64,000 bases of DNA from Bacteroidota bacterium (GTDB lineage Bacteria > Bacteroidota > Bacteroidia > Chitinophagales > Saprospiraceae). The stretch is taken from positions 1 to 64,000 of the forward strand of contig CAUJDW010000142.1 in the NCBI GenBank assembly GCA_963169455.1, given 5' to 3'. A model generated the notes under the pieces. That model saw only the letters and a program-made list of their open reading frames with translations. It was not told where the DNA came from and ran no database searches. How positions within the stretch are numbered: position 1 is the stretch's first letter; each line of letters begins with the position of its first letter. The translations under genes were made by a program, and so were the position numbers. Below, in pieces: positions 25,062-34,594 of the stretch.

Positions 25062-26303
25062 ATGAGGAAAGGCTGTCTCATCTCAATCGGTGCATTTCTG
25101 GTGATCGCAACCATTGGGCTAAGCATTTATTTCTACCGCCAGAACAAAAAAGGCCCTGAAAACACGAGCACAGAAAACCCCGTCGTCATGGACATCGTGC
25201 GGAAAACGGTGGCCACCGGCTCGATCAAACCCCGCAAGGAAGTGCATATCAAACCCCAGGTTTCCGGCGTCATCGACGAGCTCTTTGTGGAAGCCGGGCA
25301 GGCAGTCAGCAAAGGGCAGCCCCTGGCCCGCATCAAACTGGTGCCCAGCGAGGTCAACATCAACAGCGCCCAGTCCAATGTGGAACTGGCGCGCCTGCGC
25401 CTGCAGGAAGCCCAGCGCGAACTGCAGCGCCAGCGGGAGGTGAATTCCAAAAGGCTGGATGTGGAAGAAGCCAGGGTAAACCTGGAAAACGCCAGGCGCG
25501 AAGAAGAACGGCAACGGCAGCTATTCGAAGACGGCGTCATCTCCGAACAGGAATACAACCGCTTCCGGGTCGAGTTGGAACTGCGCCAGGCAGCCTTTGA
25601 GAACTCCAAAATCGTTTCCGCAAACAGCCTCCGCTCCTTCGAAACAGAGGTGGATATCCGCAAACAGGAACTGGACGCGGCCATCAACAACCTGCAGCTC
25701 CTTCGCGAAGGCGCCAGCCGCAATTCCCGCCAGGTGGCCAACGTCGTCACTTCCACCCTCGACGGCATGGTGCTGGACATTCCCCTGGAGGAAGGCGCCT
25801 CGGTCATCGAACGCAACAACTTCAACGAGGGCACCAGCATCGCTATCATCGCCGATATGAATTCCCTGATATTTGAAGGCAAGGTGGACGAATCCGACGT
25901 GGGCAAGCTGAAAGAAGGCATGCCGCTGGAACTCACGGTGGGCGCCATTGAAAACGCCAGGTTTGAAGCCACCCTGGAGTTTATCTCCCCCAAAGGCGTC
26001 GAAGAGGAGGGCACCGTAAAATTCGAGGTGCGCGCCGACGTTAAACCCAGCAGGGAAATTTTCCTCCGCGCCGGCTACAGCGCCAACGCCGACATCATCC
26101 TCGACCGCCGCAAAAGCGTGGTGTCCGTCAAGGAACGGGACGTGCTGTTTGAAGGCGACACCACCTATGTGGAGGTCAAAACCGGCGAAGGGCGCTTCGA
26201 AAAGCGGCAGGTGAAACTCGGGCTGTCCGACGGCATCCAGGTGGAAGTGCTGGAAGGGGTGGACACCACGGCGCAGGTGAAGGTGCAGCAGGCGAAGTCT
26301 TAA
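25062..26303 (+). CDS. Periplasmic adaptor subunit (MacA/HlyD family)
   Basis: A 413-residue membrane-fusion protein with one N-terminal anchor (FLVIATIGLSIYFY), a lipoyl/barrel-sandwich half (HIKPQVSGVIDELFV), a long alpha-helical hairpin (~residues 95-210, rich in Glu/Arg/Gln heptads), the second lipoyl half (SLIFEGKVDESDVGKL) and a C-terminal beta-barrel. It would bridge an inner-membrane transporter to an outer-membrane channel. It is coupled to the ATPase gene upstream; the next gene is an unrelated PKD protein, so permease and TolC genes must lie elsewhere. Confidence 0.88.
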   Translation: MRKGCLISIGAFLVIATIGLSIYFYRQNKKGPENTSTENPVVMDIVRKTVATGSIKPRKEVHIKPQVSGVIDELFVEAGQAVSKGQPLARIKLVPSEVNINSAQSNVELARLRLQEAQRELQRQREVNSKRLDVEEARVNLENARREEERQRQLFEDGVISEQEYNRFRVELELRQAAFENSKIVSANSLRSFETEVDIRKQELDAAINNLQLLREGASRNSRQVANVVTSTLDGMVLDIPLEEGASVIERNNFNEGTSIAIIADMNSLIFEGKVDESDVGKLKEGMPLELTVGAIENARFEATLEFISPKGVEEEGTVKFEVRADVKPSREIFLRAGYSANADIILDRRKSVVSVKERDVLFEGDTTYVEVKTGEGRFEKRQVKLGLSDGIQVEVLEGVDTTAQVKVQQAKS

Positions 26304-26309
26304 TTTTGA

Positions 26310-26343
26310 GGCCGGAAGGCCGGAAGGCCGGAAGGCCGGAAGG
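26310..26343. repeat. GGCCGGAA octamer tandem repeat
   Basis: Four consecutive GGCCGGAA units plus a trailing GG just after the adaptor gene. Self-complementary in part (CCGGAAGGCCGG), hence able to fold. A likely variable-number tract. Confidence 0.75.
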
Positions 26344-26436
26344 TCCAGGATAAAGGGCAAGGGGGCGAGAGCAAAGAACTATCAAATTCTGGATTTGTTA
26401 GTTAATAGTCCATTCATGATCCCATTTGCGAATGTT

Positions 26437-29400
26437 ATGAAAAAACGCTATCTGCTCCTGTTTGCGGCCATTCTTAGCGGCCAGGCCCTTGCTCAGGACG
26501 CCCTTTCGGGCATCATCAACCACTACGCGGCAGTAGAGGCTATTGATTACTGCGACAACACCCTAACCGTGTCCGACACGGCGGGGTTCGCTCCGGGGCA
26601 GGCCCTGCTGCTCATTCAGATGCAGGGGGCGGAGATTAATACCGACAACGCCTCCAGTTTCGGGAACGTCACTGCATTGGGTTCGGCGGGGCTGTACGAG
26701 CGCGCCCGGATACTGGAAGTCAACGGTATGGCCATCAAGCTGGAGAAGGCGCTGATCAATACTTATGACCTGGCCGGCGCCGTACAGATTGTCAGCATGC
26801 CGGCCTATGAGCAGGCCGTCGTCACCGGCACGCTGACGGCGAAGGCCTGGGACGGCAGCACGGGCGGGTTGCTGGCCTTCTCCGCCACACAACTCACCTT
26901 ACAGGCAGATATTGACGTCAGCGGCAAAGGGTTCCGCGGCGGTTCTGCGGCCCTGGATTATACCGGCGACTGCAACTTTCTGTCTAATTTCAACAGCTAT
27001 GCCTACGACGAAGGCAGCATTCGCGGCGGCAAAAAGGGCGAAGGGGTGAGCGCCGCGCCGGCCAGCAGCAGCCGGGGCCGGGGCGCTCAGGCCAACGGCG
27101 GCGGCGGCGGCAACGACCATAACGCCGGCGGCGGCGGCGGCGCGAATGTGAGCGCCGGCGGCCTGGGCGGCGAGAATGACAACCCTTCCTTTTTCGGCTG
27201 CAAGGGTTTTTACCCCGGCATAGGCGGCAAGGCCCTGCCGGCATTGCCGGAGCGCCTGTTCCTGGGCGGCGGCGGCGGGGCCGGCCACGGCAATAACGAC
27301 GTGGCCACCGACGGCGGCAATGGAGGAGGCATTGTGCTGATCGAATGGGGCAGCGCCATCAACAGCGGCGGCGCCATCCGCGCCAATGGCCTTTCCGCCC
27401 TGCAATCCAATGGGGATGGCGGCGGCGGCGGCGGGGCCGGCGGCACTATTGCTATCGCCGGCATCCTGACAGATTTCCCTGGCATCCTGATAGAAGCCAG
27501 GGGCGGCAACGGCGGCAATGCCAACAACACCAACACTGCCCAGTGCTTCGGCCCTGGCGGCGGCGGGGCCGGCGGGCGGCTGCTGATCAACCCCGGCTCC
27601 ATAACCTTCCCTGTACTGGATGGCGGGCAAGCCGGGCTGTCCATCAATTCCACGGAATGCGGAACAGGCGCCAATGGCGCACTGGCCGGGGCCGAGGGCA
27701 ATCACGAAGATTTCATCGGCATTCCGGAAGGGATGGAACTTAATCTGCCGCCCACCGTGCAGATAGAAACGCCCTCCATTACCGTCTGCCAGGGTGCGGC
27801 AGCACAGTTGCAGGCCCAGGTGTCGGGCTTCGGCCTCAGCCTGCAGTGGCAGGTGGATATGGGCAACGGCTTCGAGAGCATACAGCCCGGGCCGATCTTC
27901 AGCCATCCAGACAGCAACGTGCTGCTGATCAATGAGGTTGCAGCAGCCATGGAGAATTACAGCTTTCGCCTGGCAGTAATGAGCAACTGCTTCGAAACGG
28001 TTTATTCACCGGCCGTCACCATCAATACGCCCCCCGCCCCGGTGGCAGGCTTTACCTTTTCCGTCGATCAGCTTAGTGTGCAGTTTGACAACCTCTCCAC
28101 CAACGCCGATGCCTATTTCTGGACATTCGGCGATGGCAGTTCAAGCACGGCTTTTGAACCCGCCCATACCTACCCGGGGGCCGGAAGTTACAACGCCACT
28201 CTTACCGTCATCAATACGATTTGCCAGGATTCGGCGAGTTTGTCACTCGTTGTCACCATCGAAGCCCTGCCCATCGCTGCTTTTGAAGCTTCTCCGGCCA
28301 CCGGATGCGCGCCGCTTACCGTCAACTTTACCAACCTCAGCCAGGATGCCGACAACTATTTCTGGTTTTTTAACGGGGGAACACCCCTTTCCAGCACGGC
28401 GCCCAACCCGCAGGTGGTGTATAACAGCCCCGGTGTTTATGATGTGTTCCTGCTGGCCAGTAACGGCCTTGGTACGGACACGATAATTTTAGAGCACTTT
28501 ATCGAAGTGCTGCCGGCCCCGCAAGCGGCTTTTTCCGCATCCGTCAACGGCCTTTCCGCCAGTTTCAGCAACCAGTCGGCCAACGCCACGGCTTATACCT
28601 GGTTTTTCGGCGACGGCTGGAGTTCGATGATGGCGCAGCCCAGCCATACCTATGCCGGCAGCGGCCTGTACACTGTGCAACTGATCGCCAGGAGCGACTG
28701 CGGGGCGGACACCGCCAGTATGGTACTGGCTATCGGCGCCCCGCCGGCCCCTGATTTTTCCACCCTAACCTCCTCCACCGGTTGTGCTCCCCTGACGGCC
28801 AACTTCGTCGATGAATCGGCAGGCGCTTATGACAGCCTGTTATGGGCCTTCCCCGGCGGCACGCCGGCGAGTTCCACGGAAGAAAACCCGCAAGTCACCT
28901 ATCCCCTACCCGGCCAGTACGATGTACAGCTCACCCTGTACAGCGCTTTTGGCCCGCAGACGCTGTCCAGCCCTCAGTATATCACGGTTTACGCGCGCCC
29001 CGAGCCGGATTTCGATTTTGAGGTAAACGGGCTGACGGTGAGTTTCTCCAATTTCTCCACCGACGCCACCACTTACGTCTGGAACTTCGGCGACGGCCAG
29101 AGCAGCCAGGAGGCGGAGCCGGTGCATACTTACGCTGCCCCGGGGATGTATAACGTCACCCTAAACGCTTCCAACGGCCCCTGCTCCAAAGCCGTCGGGC
29201 AGACGGTGGTGATACAGTCCACCCAGGCCGCTGAGGCTTCCTTACCGGAAGGGGTATCCGTTTTCCCGAACCCCGTTTTCTCTACGCTGTACCTGCAATG
29301 CGACAGGCCGGAATGGTACCCTGTTCAATGGCGGCTGTTCGGCCCCGAAGGGCGGTTACTACAGCAGGGCATAGCGAATGGAGACAGCCAATGGGAAATG

Positions 29401-29481
29401 GGAAGCCTGCCAGGCGGGCTTTATTTGATGTATTTGTCTAATGAGGAGGGGGTGTGGGTAGTGAAGGTGATCACACTATGA
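26437..29481 (+). CDS. Large secreted PKD-domain protein with T9SS sorting domain
   Basis: A 1014-residue surface protein. A signal peptide (ending GQALAQ) is followed by a ~170-residue beta domain, a Gly-rich segment (~residues 200-370, many GGGGG runs), an Ig-like segment, and five PKD domains from ~530 to ~925, each with the WxFGDG or W.F.GG.P pattern and a HTY or VTY strand. The end is a type IX sorting domain (VFPNPVFSTLYLQ). Start 26437 is used because the signal peptide begins there. PKD arrays usually act in adhesion or carbohydrate contact. It appears monocistronic. Confidence 0.85.
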   Translation: MKKRYLLLFAAILSGQALAQDALSGIINHYAAVEAIDYCDNTLTVSDTAGFAPGQALLLIQMQGAEINTDNASSFGNVTALGSAGLYERARILEVNGMAIKLEKALINTYDLAGAVQIVSMPAYEQAVVTGTLTAKAWDGSTGGLLAFSATQLTLQADIDVSGKGFRGGSAALDYTGDCNFLSNFNSYAYDEGSIRGGKKGEGVSAAPASSSRGRGAQANGGGGGNDHNAGGGGGANVSAGGLGGENDNPSFFGCKGFYPGIGGKALPALPERLFLGGGGGAGHGNNDVATDGGNGGGIVLIEWGSAINSGGAIRANGLSALQSNGDGGGGGGAGGTIAIAGILTDFPGILIEARGGNGGNANNTNTAQCFGPGGGGAGGRLLINPGSITFPVLDGGQAGLSINSTECGTGANGALAGAEGNHEDFIGIPEGMELNLPPTVQIETPSITVCQGAAAQLQAQVSGFGLSLQWQVDMGNGFESIQPGPIFSHPDSNVLLINEVAAAMENYSFRLAVMSNCFETVYSPAVTINTPPAPVAGFTFSVDQLSVQFDNLSTNADAYFWTFGDGSSSTAFEPAHTYPGAGSYNATLTVINTICQDSASLSLVVTIEALPIAAFEASPATGCAPLTVNFTNLSQDADNYFWFFNGGTPLSSTAPNPQVVYNSPGVYDVFLLASNGLGTDTIILEHFIEVLPAPQAAFSASVNGLSASFSNQSANATAYTWFFGDGWSSMMAQPSHTYAGSGLYTVQLIARSDCGADTASMVLAIGAPPAPDFSTLTSSTGCAPLTANFVDESAGAYDSLLWAFPGGTPASSTEENPQVTYPLPGQYDVQLTLYSAFGPQTLSSPQYITVYARPEPDFDFEVNGLTVSFSNFSTDATTYVWNFGDGQSSQEAEPVHTYAAPGMYNVTLNASNGPCSKAVGQTVVIQSTQAAEASLPEGVSVFPNPVFSTLYLQCDRPEWYPVQWRLFGPEGRLLQQGIANGDSQWEMGSLPGGLYLMYLSNEEGVWVVKVITL

Positions 29482-29521
29482 AATCGAGCATTCCAGAAAT
29501 ATCATACACGGAGATTCAGGA

Positions 29522-29577
29522 AGAAGACACGGAGGTTCACAGAGCAAATTTGTTCTCCGTGTAACACGGTGTCTTCT
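29522..29577. repeat. Composite palindrome (ACACGGAG-type)
   Basis: Outer arms AGAAGACAC/GTGTCTTCT and inner arms CACGGAG/CTCCGTG form a hairpin of about 56 bases immediately downstream of the PKD gene. It may terminate transcription, though no T run follows. Confidence 0.5.
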
Positions 29578-29640
29578 CCGTGTTGCTACGTGTAAAAAAT
29601 GGGATTTACTGCGCTCTCTTGTCAAATCAAAATGCGGCTT

Positions 29641-30555
29641 ATGAAAATTCCATCAATTTTCTCCATTTCCCTCCTGGCCGGTTTCACCTTCAGTTGCCAG
29701 TCCGGCCCACCGGAGCAGCAGGCGCCGCCCCAGGGCAAGCTCGGCGCTCCCCTTATCGAGAACGAGGGCGTAAAGATCGACTACCGCTACTGCGGGCAAG
29801 GCGACACCACCCTGCTCCTGGTGCACGGCTGGTGCATCAACAAGGAATACTGGGAACCGCAACTCGATGAATTCTGCACCCAATACCGCGTGGTAGCCGT
29901 CGACCTGCCCGGCTTCGGGCAGTCGGGGGATAACCGCGCGGACTGGAGTGTGGAAAAATTCGGATCCGACGTCGTCCGGGTGATCGATGCGCTGGAACTG
30001 CCCAACGTCATCCTGATCGGCCACTCGATGGGCGGGGATGTCGTTCTGGAAGCGGCGATACAGCGGCCGGACAAGGTGATCGGCATGATCGGGATCGATA
30101 ACTTCAAGGATGTGCGCGCAACCTATAGCCCGGAGGAAGAGCAAGGGTTTGAGGAGGTGATCGCCGCCATGAAAGCCGATTATGCCGGCACCGTTACCGC
30201 CTATGCCGAGGCAGCGCTCTTCCACCCCAGCACCGACAGCCTGGTGAAGCAGCGGGTGATCCGGGATTTCCGGAATGCCCGGCAGGGGCCGGCCATCGGC
30301 TCCATTGAAAGCCTGATCCACTATGGCAAACGGGAAACGGAGCTGCTGCAGCAACTGGGCCGGAAGCTCTACCTGGTCAACAGCGACGCCACGCCTACCG
30401 ATGAAGGGGCGCTGACACGATACTGCCGTGCCGGCCACGAGCTCATTCCCGTGCACGCCACAGGGCATTATCCGATGATCGAGAAGCCGAAGGAATTCAA
30501 TGCGCAGTTGCAGTTGGCGGTTCATAAGATTGTGGGGGATACGCGGAGGAGGTAG
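29641..30555 (+). CDS. Alpha/beta hydrolase lipoprotein
   Basis: A 304-residue hydrolase. The N-terminus is a lipoprotein signal (LLAGFTFSC) followed by a Pro/Gln linker. The fold shows the oxyanion strand LLLVHGWCINKEYW, the nucleophile elbow IGHSMGGD and the catalytic His in GHYPMIEKP; the acid is probably in LVNSDATPTD. Substrate unknown. Start 29641 (MKIPSIFS) gives a proper lipoprotein signal; two earlier in-frame Mets exist. Confidence 0.82.
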   Translation: MKIPSIFSISLLAGFTFSCQSGPPEQQAPPQGKLGAPLIENEGVKIDYRYCGQGDTTLLLVHGWCINKEYWEPQLDEFCTQYRVVAVDLPGFGQSGDNRADWSVEKFGSDVVRVIDALELPNVILIGHSMGGDVVLEAAIQRPDKVIGMIGIDNFKDVRATYSPEEEQGFEEVIAAMKADYAGTVTAYAEAALFHPSTDSLVKQRVIRDFRNARQGPAIGSIESLIHYGKRETELLQQLGRKLYLVNSDATPTDEGALTRYCRAGHELIPVHATGHYPMIEKPKEFNAQLQLAVHKIVGDTRRR

Positions 30556-30627
30556 GCCAAGAGCGTCAACTTGGCGAATGACGGGGGAGGGGGAGACGAG
30601 TGACGGGGGGACGGGAGGTGTAATGCC

Positions 30628-30781
30628 GTCAACTTAAGATTTTCGTAGCAGGCCTGTCAGCGTCTGGCTAAGCAGGGGTTACTCGACGCGAGCCAGCCGC
30701 TGACTACTCCCGAGTCAGTCAGCGGCTGACTCGCCTGAGAGAAAACCCGGTTTAGTCAGTCGCTGACAGCCCTAAGTTGAC
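30628..30781. repeat. Palindromic REP-like element (CAGCGGCTGAC family)
   Basis: Outer inverted repeat GTCAACTTA/TAAGTTGAC (30628-30636, 30773-30781) encloses a long stem (30690-30704 with 30718-30732, 14 of 15 paired, core CAGCCGCTGAC) and further degenerate copies of the same core. A sister copy is at 52480-52527. It has the look of a non-autonomous mobile palindrome. It abuts an ATPase gene fragment. Confidence 0.6.
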
Positions 30782-30804
30782 GACATTAGACGGGAGGTGT
30801 TACG

Positions 30805-31329
30805 CTAATCTTCAAACAACGCATCCATTGTCAGCGACTGGTGTACGAGGGATTGAGCATGGGTATTTGGCGTCAATCCGAATGTCGTGATAAACGTCAG
30901 CCAGGTGGCCTTGGGGGTTTTCGTCGACGCCTTGAAAATACCAACCTTTCGGCGCAAGGCTTCGGCATACGTTTTATCGATTGTGAAAGCTTTTATCGAA
31001 AATTTCATTTCACAAAGGTTAACCACCTGGTCGCGACGGTCAATCACCAGGTCAATTTGCGCCTTTTCGGCGCCGTCGCTGCCCGACCAGGCGGAGGATT
31101 GTATCTGAACACTGCCAATACCAAGCGCATTTTTTATCTGGCGCAGATGACAGAGGCATACCTGTTCAAATGCGTAGCCACTCCAGGCGCGCACCTCAGG
31201 CGAGTCGAGGCTTTTGATCCAGAAATCCTCATCTATCTGGTTTTGGTTCCTGATGAATCGCAGGTAAAAAAGGAAATAAAGAAACTTTGAATACACCATT
31301 CCCTTCAGTACCACAGCCAGGCGGAGCAA
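30805..31329 (-). pseudogene. C-terminal fragment of a DUF234-type AAA ATPase
   Basis: The frame encodes about 160 residues resembling the C-terminal half of the archaeal-type ATPase/DUF234 family: a FLFYLRFI motif, then SGYAFEQVCLCHLRQI and a PD-(D/E)XK-like stretch IDLVIDRRDQVVNLCEMKFS. The whole N-terminal AAA domain (roughly 300 residues) is missing upstream, where an unrelated small gene begins five bases away. It is therefore a truncated remnant. Confidence 0.6.
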
Positions 31330-31333
31330 GGCA

Positions 31334-31504
31334 CTAGTAGTCTCGGTGCGGATGCTGGATCAATTCCTCCTTCTCCGTGCGCGTCACCATGTTGACGCCG
31401 AACTGCTTGAGCACCACGTAGAGGATGATAACGGCAACGATGAAGAGCCAGAAGATGTCCCAGCGGGAGAGCAGGCGGCGTTTTTTTGGAGCTTCGTCAG
31501 CCAT
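31334..31504 (-). CDS. 56-residue single-pass membrane protein
   Basis: A small protein starting MADEAPKKRRLLSRWD, then one hydrophobic helix (IFWLFIVAVIILYVVL) and a charged tail ending in HPHRDY. The basic N-terminus before the helix predicts the N-terminus inside. Composition and codon use are those of a real gene, and no overlapping longer ORF makes sense. Function unknown; possibly a small inner-membrane regulator. Confidence 0.6.
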   Translation of the reverse strand: MADEAPKKRRLLSRWDIFWLFIVAVIILYVVLKQFGVNMVTRTEKEELIQHPHRDY

Positions 31505-31585
31505 GAGGGTTGGGTTTGGGAGTTCGGTTTGCGGGTCAAAGGTAGGGAATTGCGGCGATATGTTTCTGAGCCAGGCGGTGGCCGA

Positions 31586-31619
31586 ACCGGGATTTTTGGA
31601 ATTAGGGGATTACCGGGAT
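31586..31619. repeat. 34-bp dispersed repeat (ACCGGGATT...GGATTACCGGGAT), copy 1
   Basis: Matches 36884-36917 with a few mismatches in the middle. It lies where the nucleotidyltransferase homology at 31639-31767 breaks off. Confidence 0.6.
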
Positions 31620-31638
31620 TTGTGATTGGCAGGACGGC

Positions 31639-31767
31639 TGATAAATCAATATCGTTCGTAGTCCTTGCTCTATTATGATAGCTGACAGCAAAACCTCCGA
31701 CTATCATATAGTTTATCCCTTCAGCGTCAAGTATGCTTACAATTTTCTTTAAAGCCTTTGAAAAAAC
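31639..31767 (-). pseudogene. N-terminal fragment of a minimal nucleotidyltransferase
   Basis: About 43 codons read KIVSILDAEGINYMIVGG followed by FAVSYHNRARTTNDIDL, the GGxA...RxTxDIDL start of nucleotidyltransferase-fold proteins (the type often found as toxin- or AbiEii-like NTases). A stop precedes it in frame, and the homology ends after the first catalytic DID, beyond which the frame reads through a dispersed repeat. It is a dead fragment. Confidence 0.5.
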
Positions 31768-31858
31768 AAATCACATCCAACATTCTTCTCTTTAAAAAGA
31801 TCTCTTTTCAAGAGAAATCTTGTAATTTAAAAATCATTTCTCTCAATAAGCTCAAAAC

Positions 31859-32245
31859 ATGGCTATTAGCATCATTGGACGGAAAAAGGAAAAAGAAAAA
31901 TTAGATCAGATACTCCGATCAAATCAGGCAGAGTTCCTGGCTATTTATGGGAGGAGGAGGGTCGGGAAGACCTTCCTGGTCCGCCAACATCTGAAGGATG
32001 CCATTGTTTTCGAGTTGGCCGGCACAAAGGAAGGGGCAAAAGAACAACAACTGCTCAACTTTTTCGGCGAGTACCTTCGGCGCACCGGGCGAGAGAAAGA
32101 AACCCAGGCTCCCCGTTCCTGGCATCACCCTGCGGCGGAGTGCTCACCGGCCTCCTCCGAAGGGCTCTCTTTTAGCTCCCTCCCGGCCTCCCCAAAAAGG
32201 GGGAGGGGTGGCGTGGGGGGCGCCGGTTGTCAGTGGCTGGCTTGA
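31859..32245 (+). pseudogene. N-terminal fragment of an AAA ATPase
   Basis: The first ~80 residues are a good N-terminus of the archaeal-type AAA ATPase family (IIGRKKEKEKLDQIL, then the P-loop YGRRRVGKTFLV and FELAGTKEGAKEQQLLNFF). After about 32100 the protein becomes low-complexity Pro/Ser/Gly translation of a C/G-rich palindromic repeat and stops. The C-terminal ~380 residues are absent. With the C-terminal fragment at 30805-31329 on the opposite strand, it indicates rearrangement of such genes here. Confidence 0.6.
32166..32222. repeat. C/G-rich palindromic element (CCTCCCGGCCTCCCC-A5-GGGGGAGG)
   Basis: A copy of the same palindromic family found twice inside the hybrid kinase gene (37645-37750, 38128-38169) and once at 56585-56615. 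Here it lies in the truncated end of the AAA ATPase fragment. The rest of 32246-32488 shows no gene. Confidence 0.55.
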
Positions 32246-32488
32246 GCCGGGCGCAGTTCCATAAGGCTTGCGGGGCTTGGCGGCCTTATGCAAAGAAGAC
32301 GCTCCGTTTTACCTGGTTGTTTCCCGGCGCGAGCTAAACTGGCTATTTTCAGACGGGAGCGCAAAGAAAATATAGTCTTTGCGTCACTTTGCGCCTACTT
32401 TGCGGGACTTTGCGTTTCAAAAAAGCAAGGGCAAAAACACCAGGCCGCCAAGCCCCCCTGTCTTTCCCCTCAGGCACAGCCAACCGCC

Positions 32489-33358
32489 CTACAACGGCGT
32501 CTCAATATTCGCCATGGCCACCCACGGCTGGTTCCAGTTGCCGAAGGGGAACTTCGCGTGCTGTTTTGCCGTACTCCCTCCGCAATCGCAGTTGCCGCCG
32601 GTGCGCGAGGCGGTGTACTTGGTATTGCGGCCGTGCATGATCGTGTATTTTGTCACTTTGCCGGCATCATCTTGCTCTACCTTGGTCACAACGGCTACGT
32701 GCATAATGCCTACCCCGCGCGTGGTGAGTTCGTCAATGCTGGGGTTGTTGTACTGTTTGTCCGTCTGTCCGTAAAACATCACCGTGCCCGGGCGGATTTT
32801 GTTGCCATCGGCCTTCGCGTCCCGCACGATGTACAGGTTGTTGTTGTTGTGATACCATTTGGCGACCGCCCGGGAGTCGCGGTCCTCGGCGTAGGTGGGG
32901 TAATGGTACTTCGACTTGTCGCCCAGCTCCGACATTTTCCGCTGCAACTGGTCCTTGATCTTGTGGTAGATGCCGGAGCAGTCCTGCCCGAGTTCGGTGA
33001 CATAGGCCAGTTGCTGGGCTTCCAGTTCCTGGGAGATAAGGTCCAGAACAACGGAGAGCCGTTCTTCGTCTGCCTCGTGGGCTGCAAGCCCGCCGCTGCC
33101 GGTGGGGGTAGTTGGTTCAGGGTTGGTTTCGGTGTTTTCCCCGGGGGCGGGTTCTCCTGTTTCCGGTGTGGCGGGTTCCGGCCTCGCGGCGGTATCCGGA
33201 TTGGCTACTGTAGTTTGTGTGTCGACAGGCGTTGTGGCGGTGGTTTCATCCGATACTTTCGCCGCTGTCTTCTCTGAATTGCCGGAGCAGCCGGTGAAAA
33301 AGCAGGCCATCAGGGCCATGATTATAAAGGTGGAAGAAAGTACAGTTGTGTTTTTCAT
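32489..33358 (-). CDS. NlpC/P60-like lipoprotein
   Basis: A 289-residue lipoprotein: lipobox FFTGC near residue 24, a ~75-residue Thr/Pro/Glu-rich linker, then a globular domain. It contains a Cys in QDCSGIYHKI and a His in GIMHVAVVTKV, with a further His in TIMHGRN. This Cys-His-His order is that of NlpC/P60 peptidases, which cut peptidoglycan stem peptides, but the overall similarity is weak. It is probably surface or periplasm anchored. There is no operon partner. Confidence 0.65.
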   Translation of the reverse strand: MKNTTVLSSTFIIMALMACFFTGCSGNSEKTAAKVSDETTATTPVDTQTTVANPDTAARPEPATPETGEPAPGENTETNPEPTTPTGSGGLAAHEADEERLSVVLDLISQELEAQQLAYVTELGQDCSGIYHKIKDQLQRKMSELGDKSKYHYPTYAEDRDSRAVAKWYHNNNNLYIVRDAKADGNKIRPGTVMFYGQTDKQYNNPSIDELTTRGVGIMHVAVVTKVEQDDAGKVTKYTIMHGRNTKYTASRTGGNCDCGGSTAKQHAKFPFGNWNQPWVAMANIETPL

Positions 33359-33464
33359 GCCTGGCTGTTTTGATTGGTGATGCTTCTGCCTACTCTTTTC
33401 CGGATTTTCGGCTTCCTCCTATATGGGTTGTTCCTATTCATCATTAAACTGCCAGAACCTTTAC

Positions 33465-34275
33465 TTAGTCCTGATAATGTAAAATCCGCCTCGGCCCGAT
33501 ATCCGCCTGCGGGCGGTAGTTTTTGGGCATGAGGTCGCGGAAGCGCAGGATTTGCAAGGCGGAGGCCTCCACCGGATGTTCGAACACGAGCCAGGTGACG
33601 TTTTCTTCACAGTTGGGGGTGGTGAGCGAACCGGGATAGGTGAAATAACTGCGGTTGGCGGGCAGGAAGTTCACAGCGTTGAAGGTTTGGCTGGATTTAT
33701 GTTCTTTTATAGTGGTGTAGTTCGGCAAATGGCTCATGAAGGGCGCCAGGAAAGCATTTTCCACGCCATCGCTGACCATCACGCCGACAACGGCCCTGTC
33801 TCCCATGGCGTTCGCGTGTACAAAGTGCGCCTCCAGGTGGTGCGGCACGCCGTCGATGGTGTGTTCGCTCTGGCCGTGGAAGTGGAACTGGATCAGTTCG
33901 TAGTGCTCGCCATTCAGCACCAGAGCGCTGCTGCCTTCATCTACCTCAAATTCAATAGTGTGCCCATTATGTTTGATATGGGTGCTGCTGGGCTCATAAT
34001 CATAAAACCAGGGCGCCCAGGGAGGTATCCTGTATCGCTCCGGCTATATCGACCGGCGATTGGGCGCTTCCGTCACAGTGGGCATATTCTTCGCAGACGG
34101 ACGCCAAATCCGCCCAATGATCGGGGCCGTATTCGCCCTCGTATTCCCAGTGCCCGCATTCTTCGTCCGGCTCGGCTTTATCTTTTTTACAGGAAAAAGC
34201 CAGCATCACAACAGCCGCCATCAGCGCAATTTTGAATATGCCGGCCTGTTTGAAATTCAGTATTGCAGTAGTCAT
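33465..34275 (-). pseudogene. Alpha-carbonic anhydrase lipoprotein with single-base frameshift
   Basis: Two adjoining frames make one alpha-class carbonic anhydrase of 269 residues. The first (from 34275) has a lipoprotein signal (VVMLAFSC), HWEYEGEYGPDHWADL and CDGSAQSPVDI. It then runs into a stop in GGTTTTATGA at ~34000-34006. Removing one T restores YDYEPSS and joins the second frame, which carries the zinc ligands FHFHGQSEH and EAHFVH and the GSLTTPNCEENVTWLV block. It would hydrate CO2 in the periplasm. A homopolymer sequencing error or a recent mutation are both possible. Confidence 0.8.
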
Positions 34276-34594
34276 ATTTTTAGGTTGTTTTGGTGAAGAA
34301 TCAGAATAGAAGGCCTTCCCTCCCCGCCAGAGGCCTGCGGTACTTGCTTGTCGCGGGCCAGCTGTGCTGCGGGGTGAAATCCAATAATTTTTTCGTTTGT
34401 GAGGGACTGTGTCCCGATACGAGCAAACCGGCAAGCCTCTGACTTGCGTTATTATGTCTACCCAAAAGCAACCACAGGCATTCGCTACAACCCCCGCCAG
34501 TCCGAGACTGGCTCATTATTCCGCATCGAGACGGAGTCTCTCGCGAACGGAACGGATTTAATAGTTTTTCAACCTGCGGCACTAGAGGCCCGCG
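34276..34594. other. Intergenic region without supported gene
   Basis: 319 bases between the carbonic anhydrase and the HTH gene. It includes several short stems (for example around GAGACGGAGTCTC near 34529) but no coding pattern and no copy of the major repeat families. Confidence 0.4.

Noticed and set aside
31384-31707. A 107-codon minus-strand frame as a complete nucleotidyltransferase
   Set aside because: Only the first ~23 codons have protein sense; the rest translates a dispersed repeat and the antisense or shifted frame of the small membrane gene.
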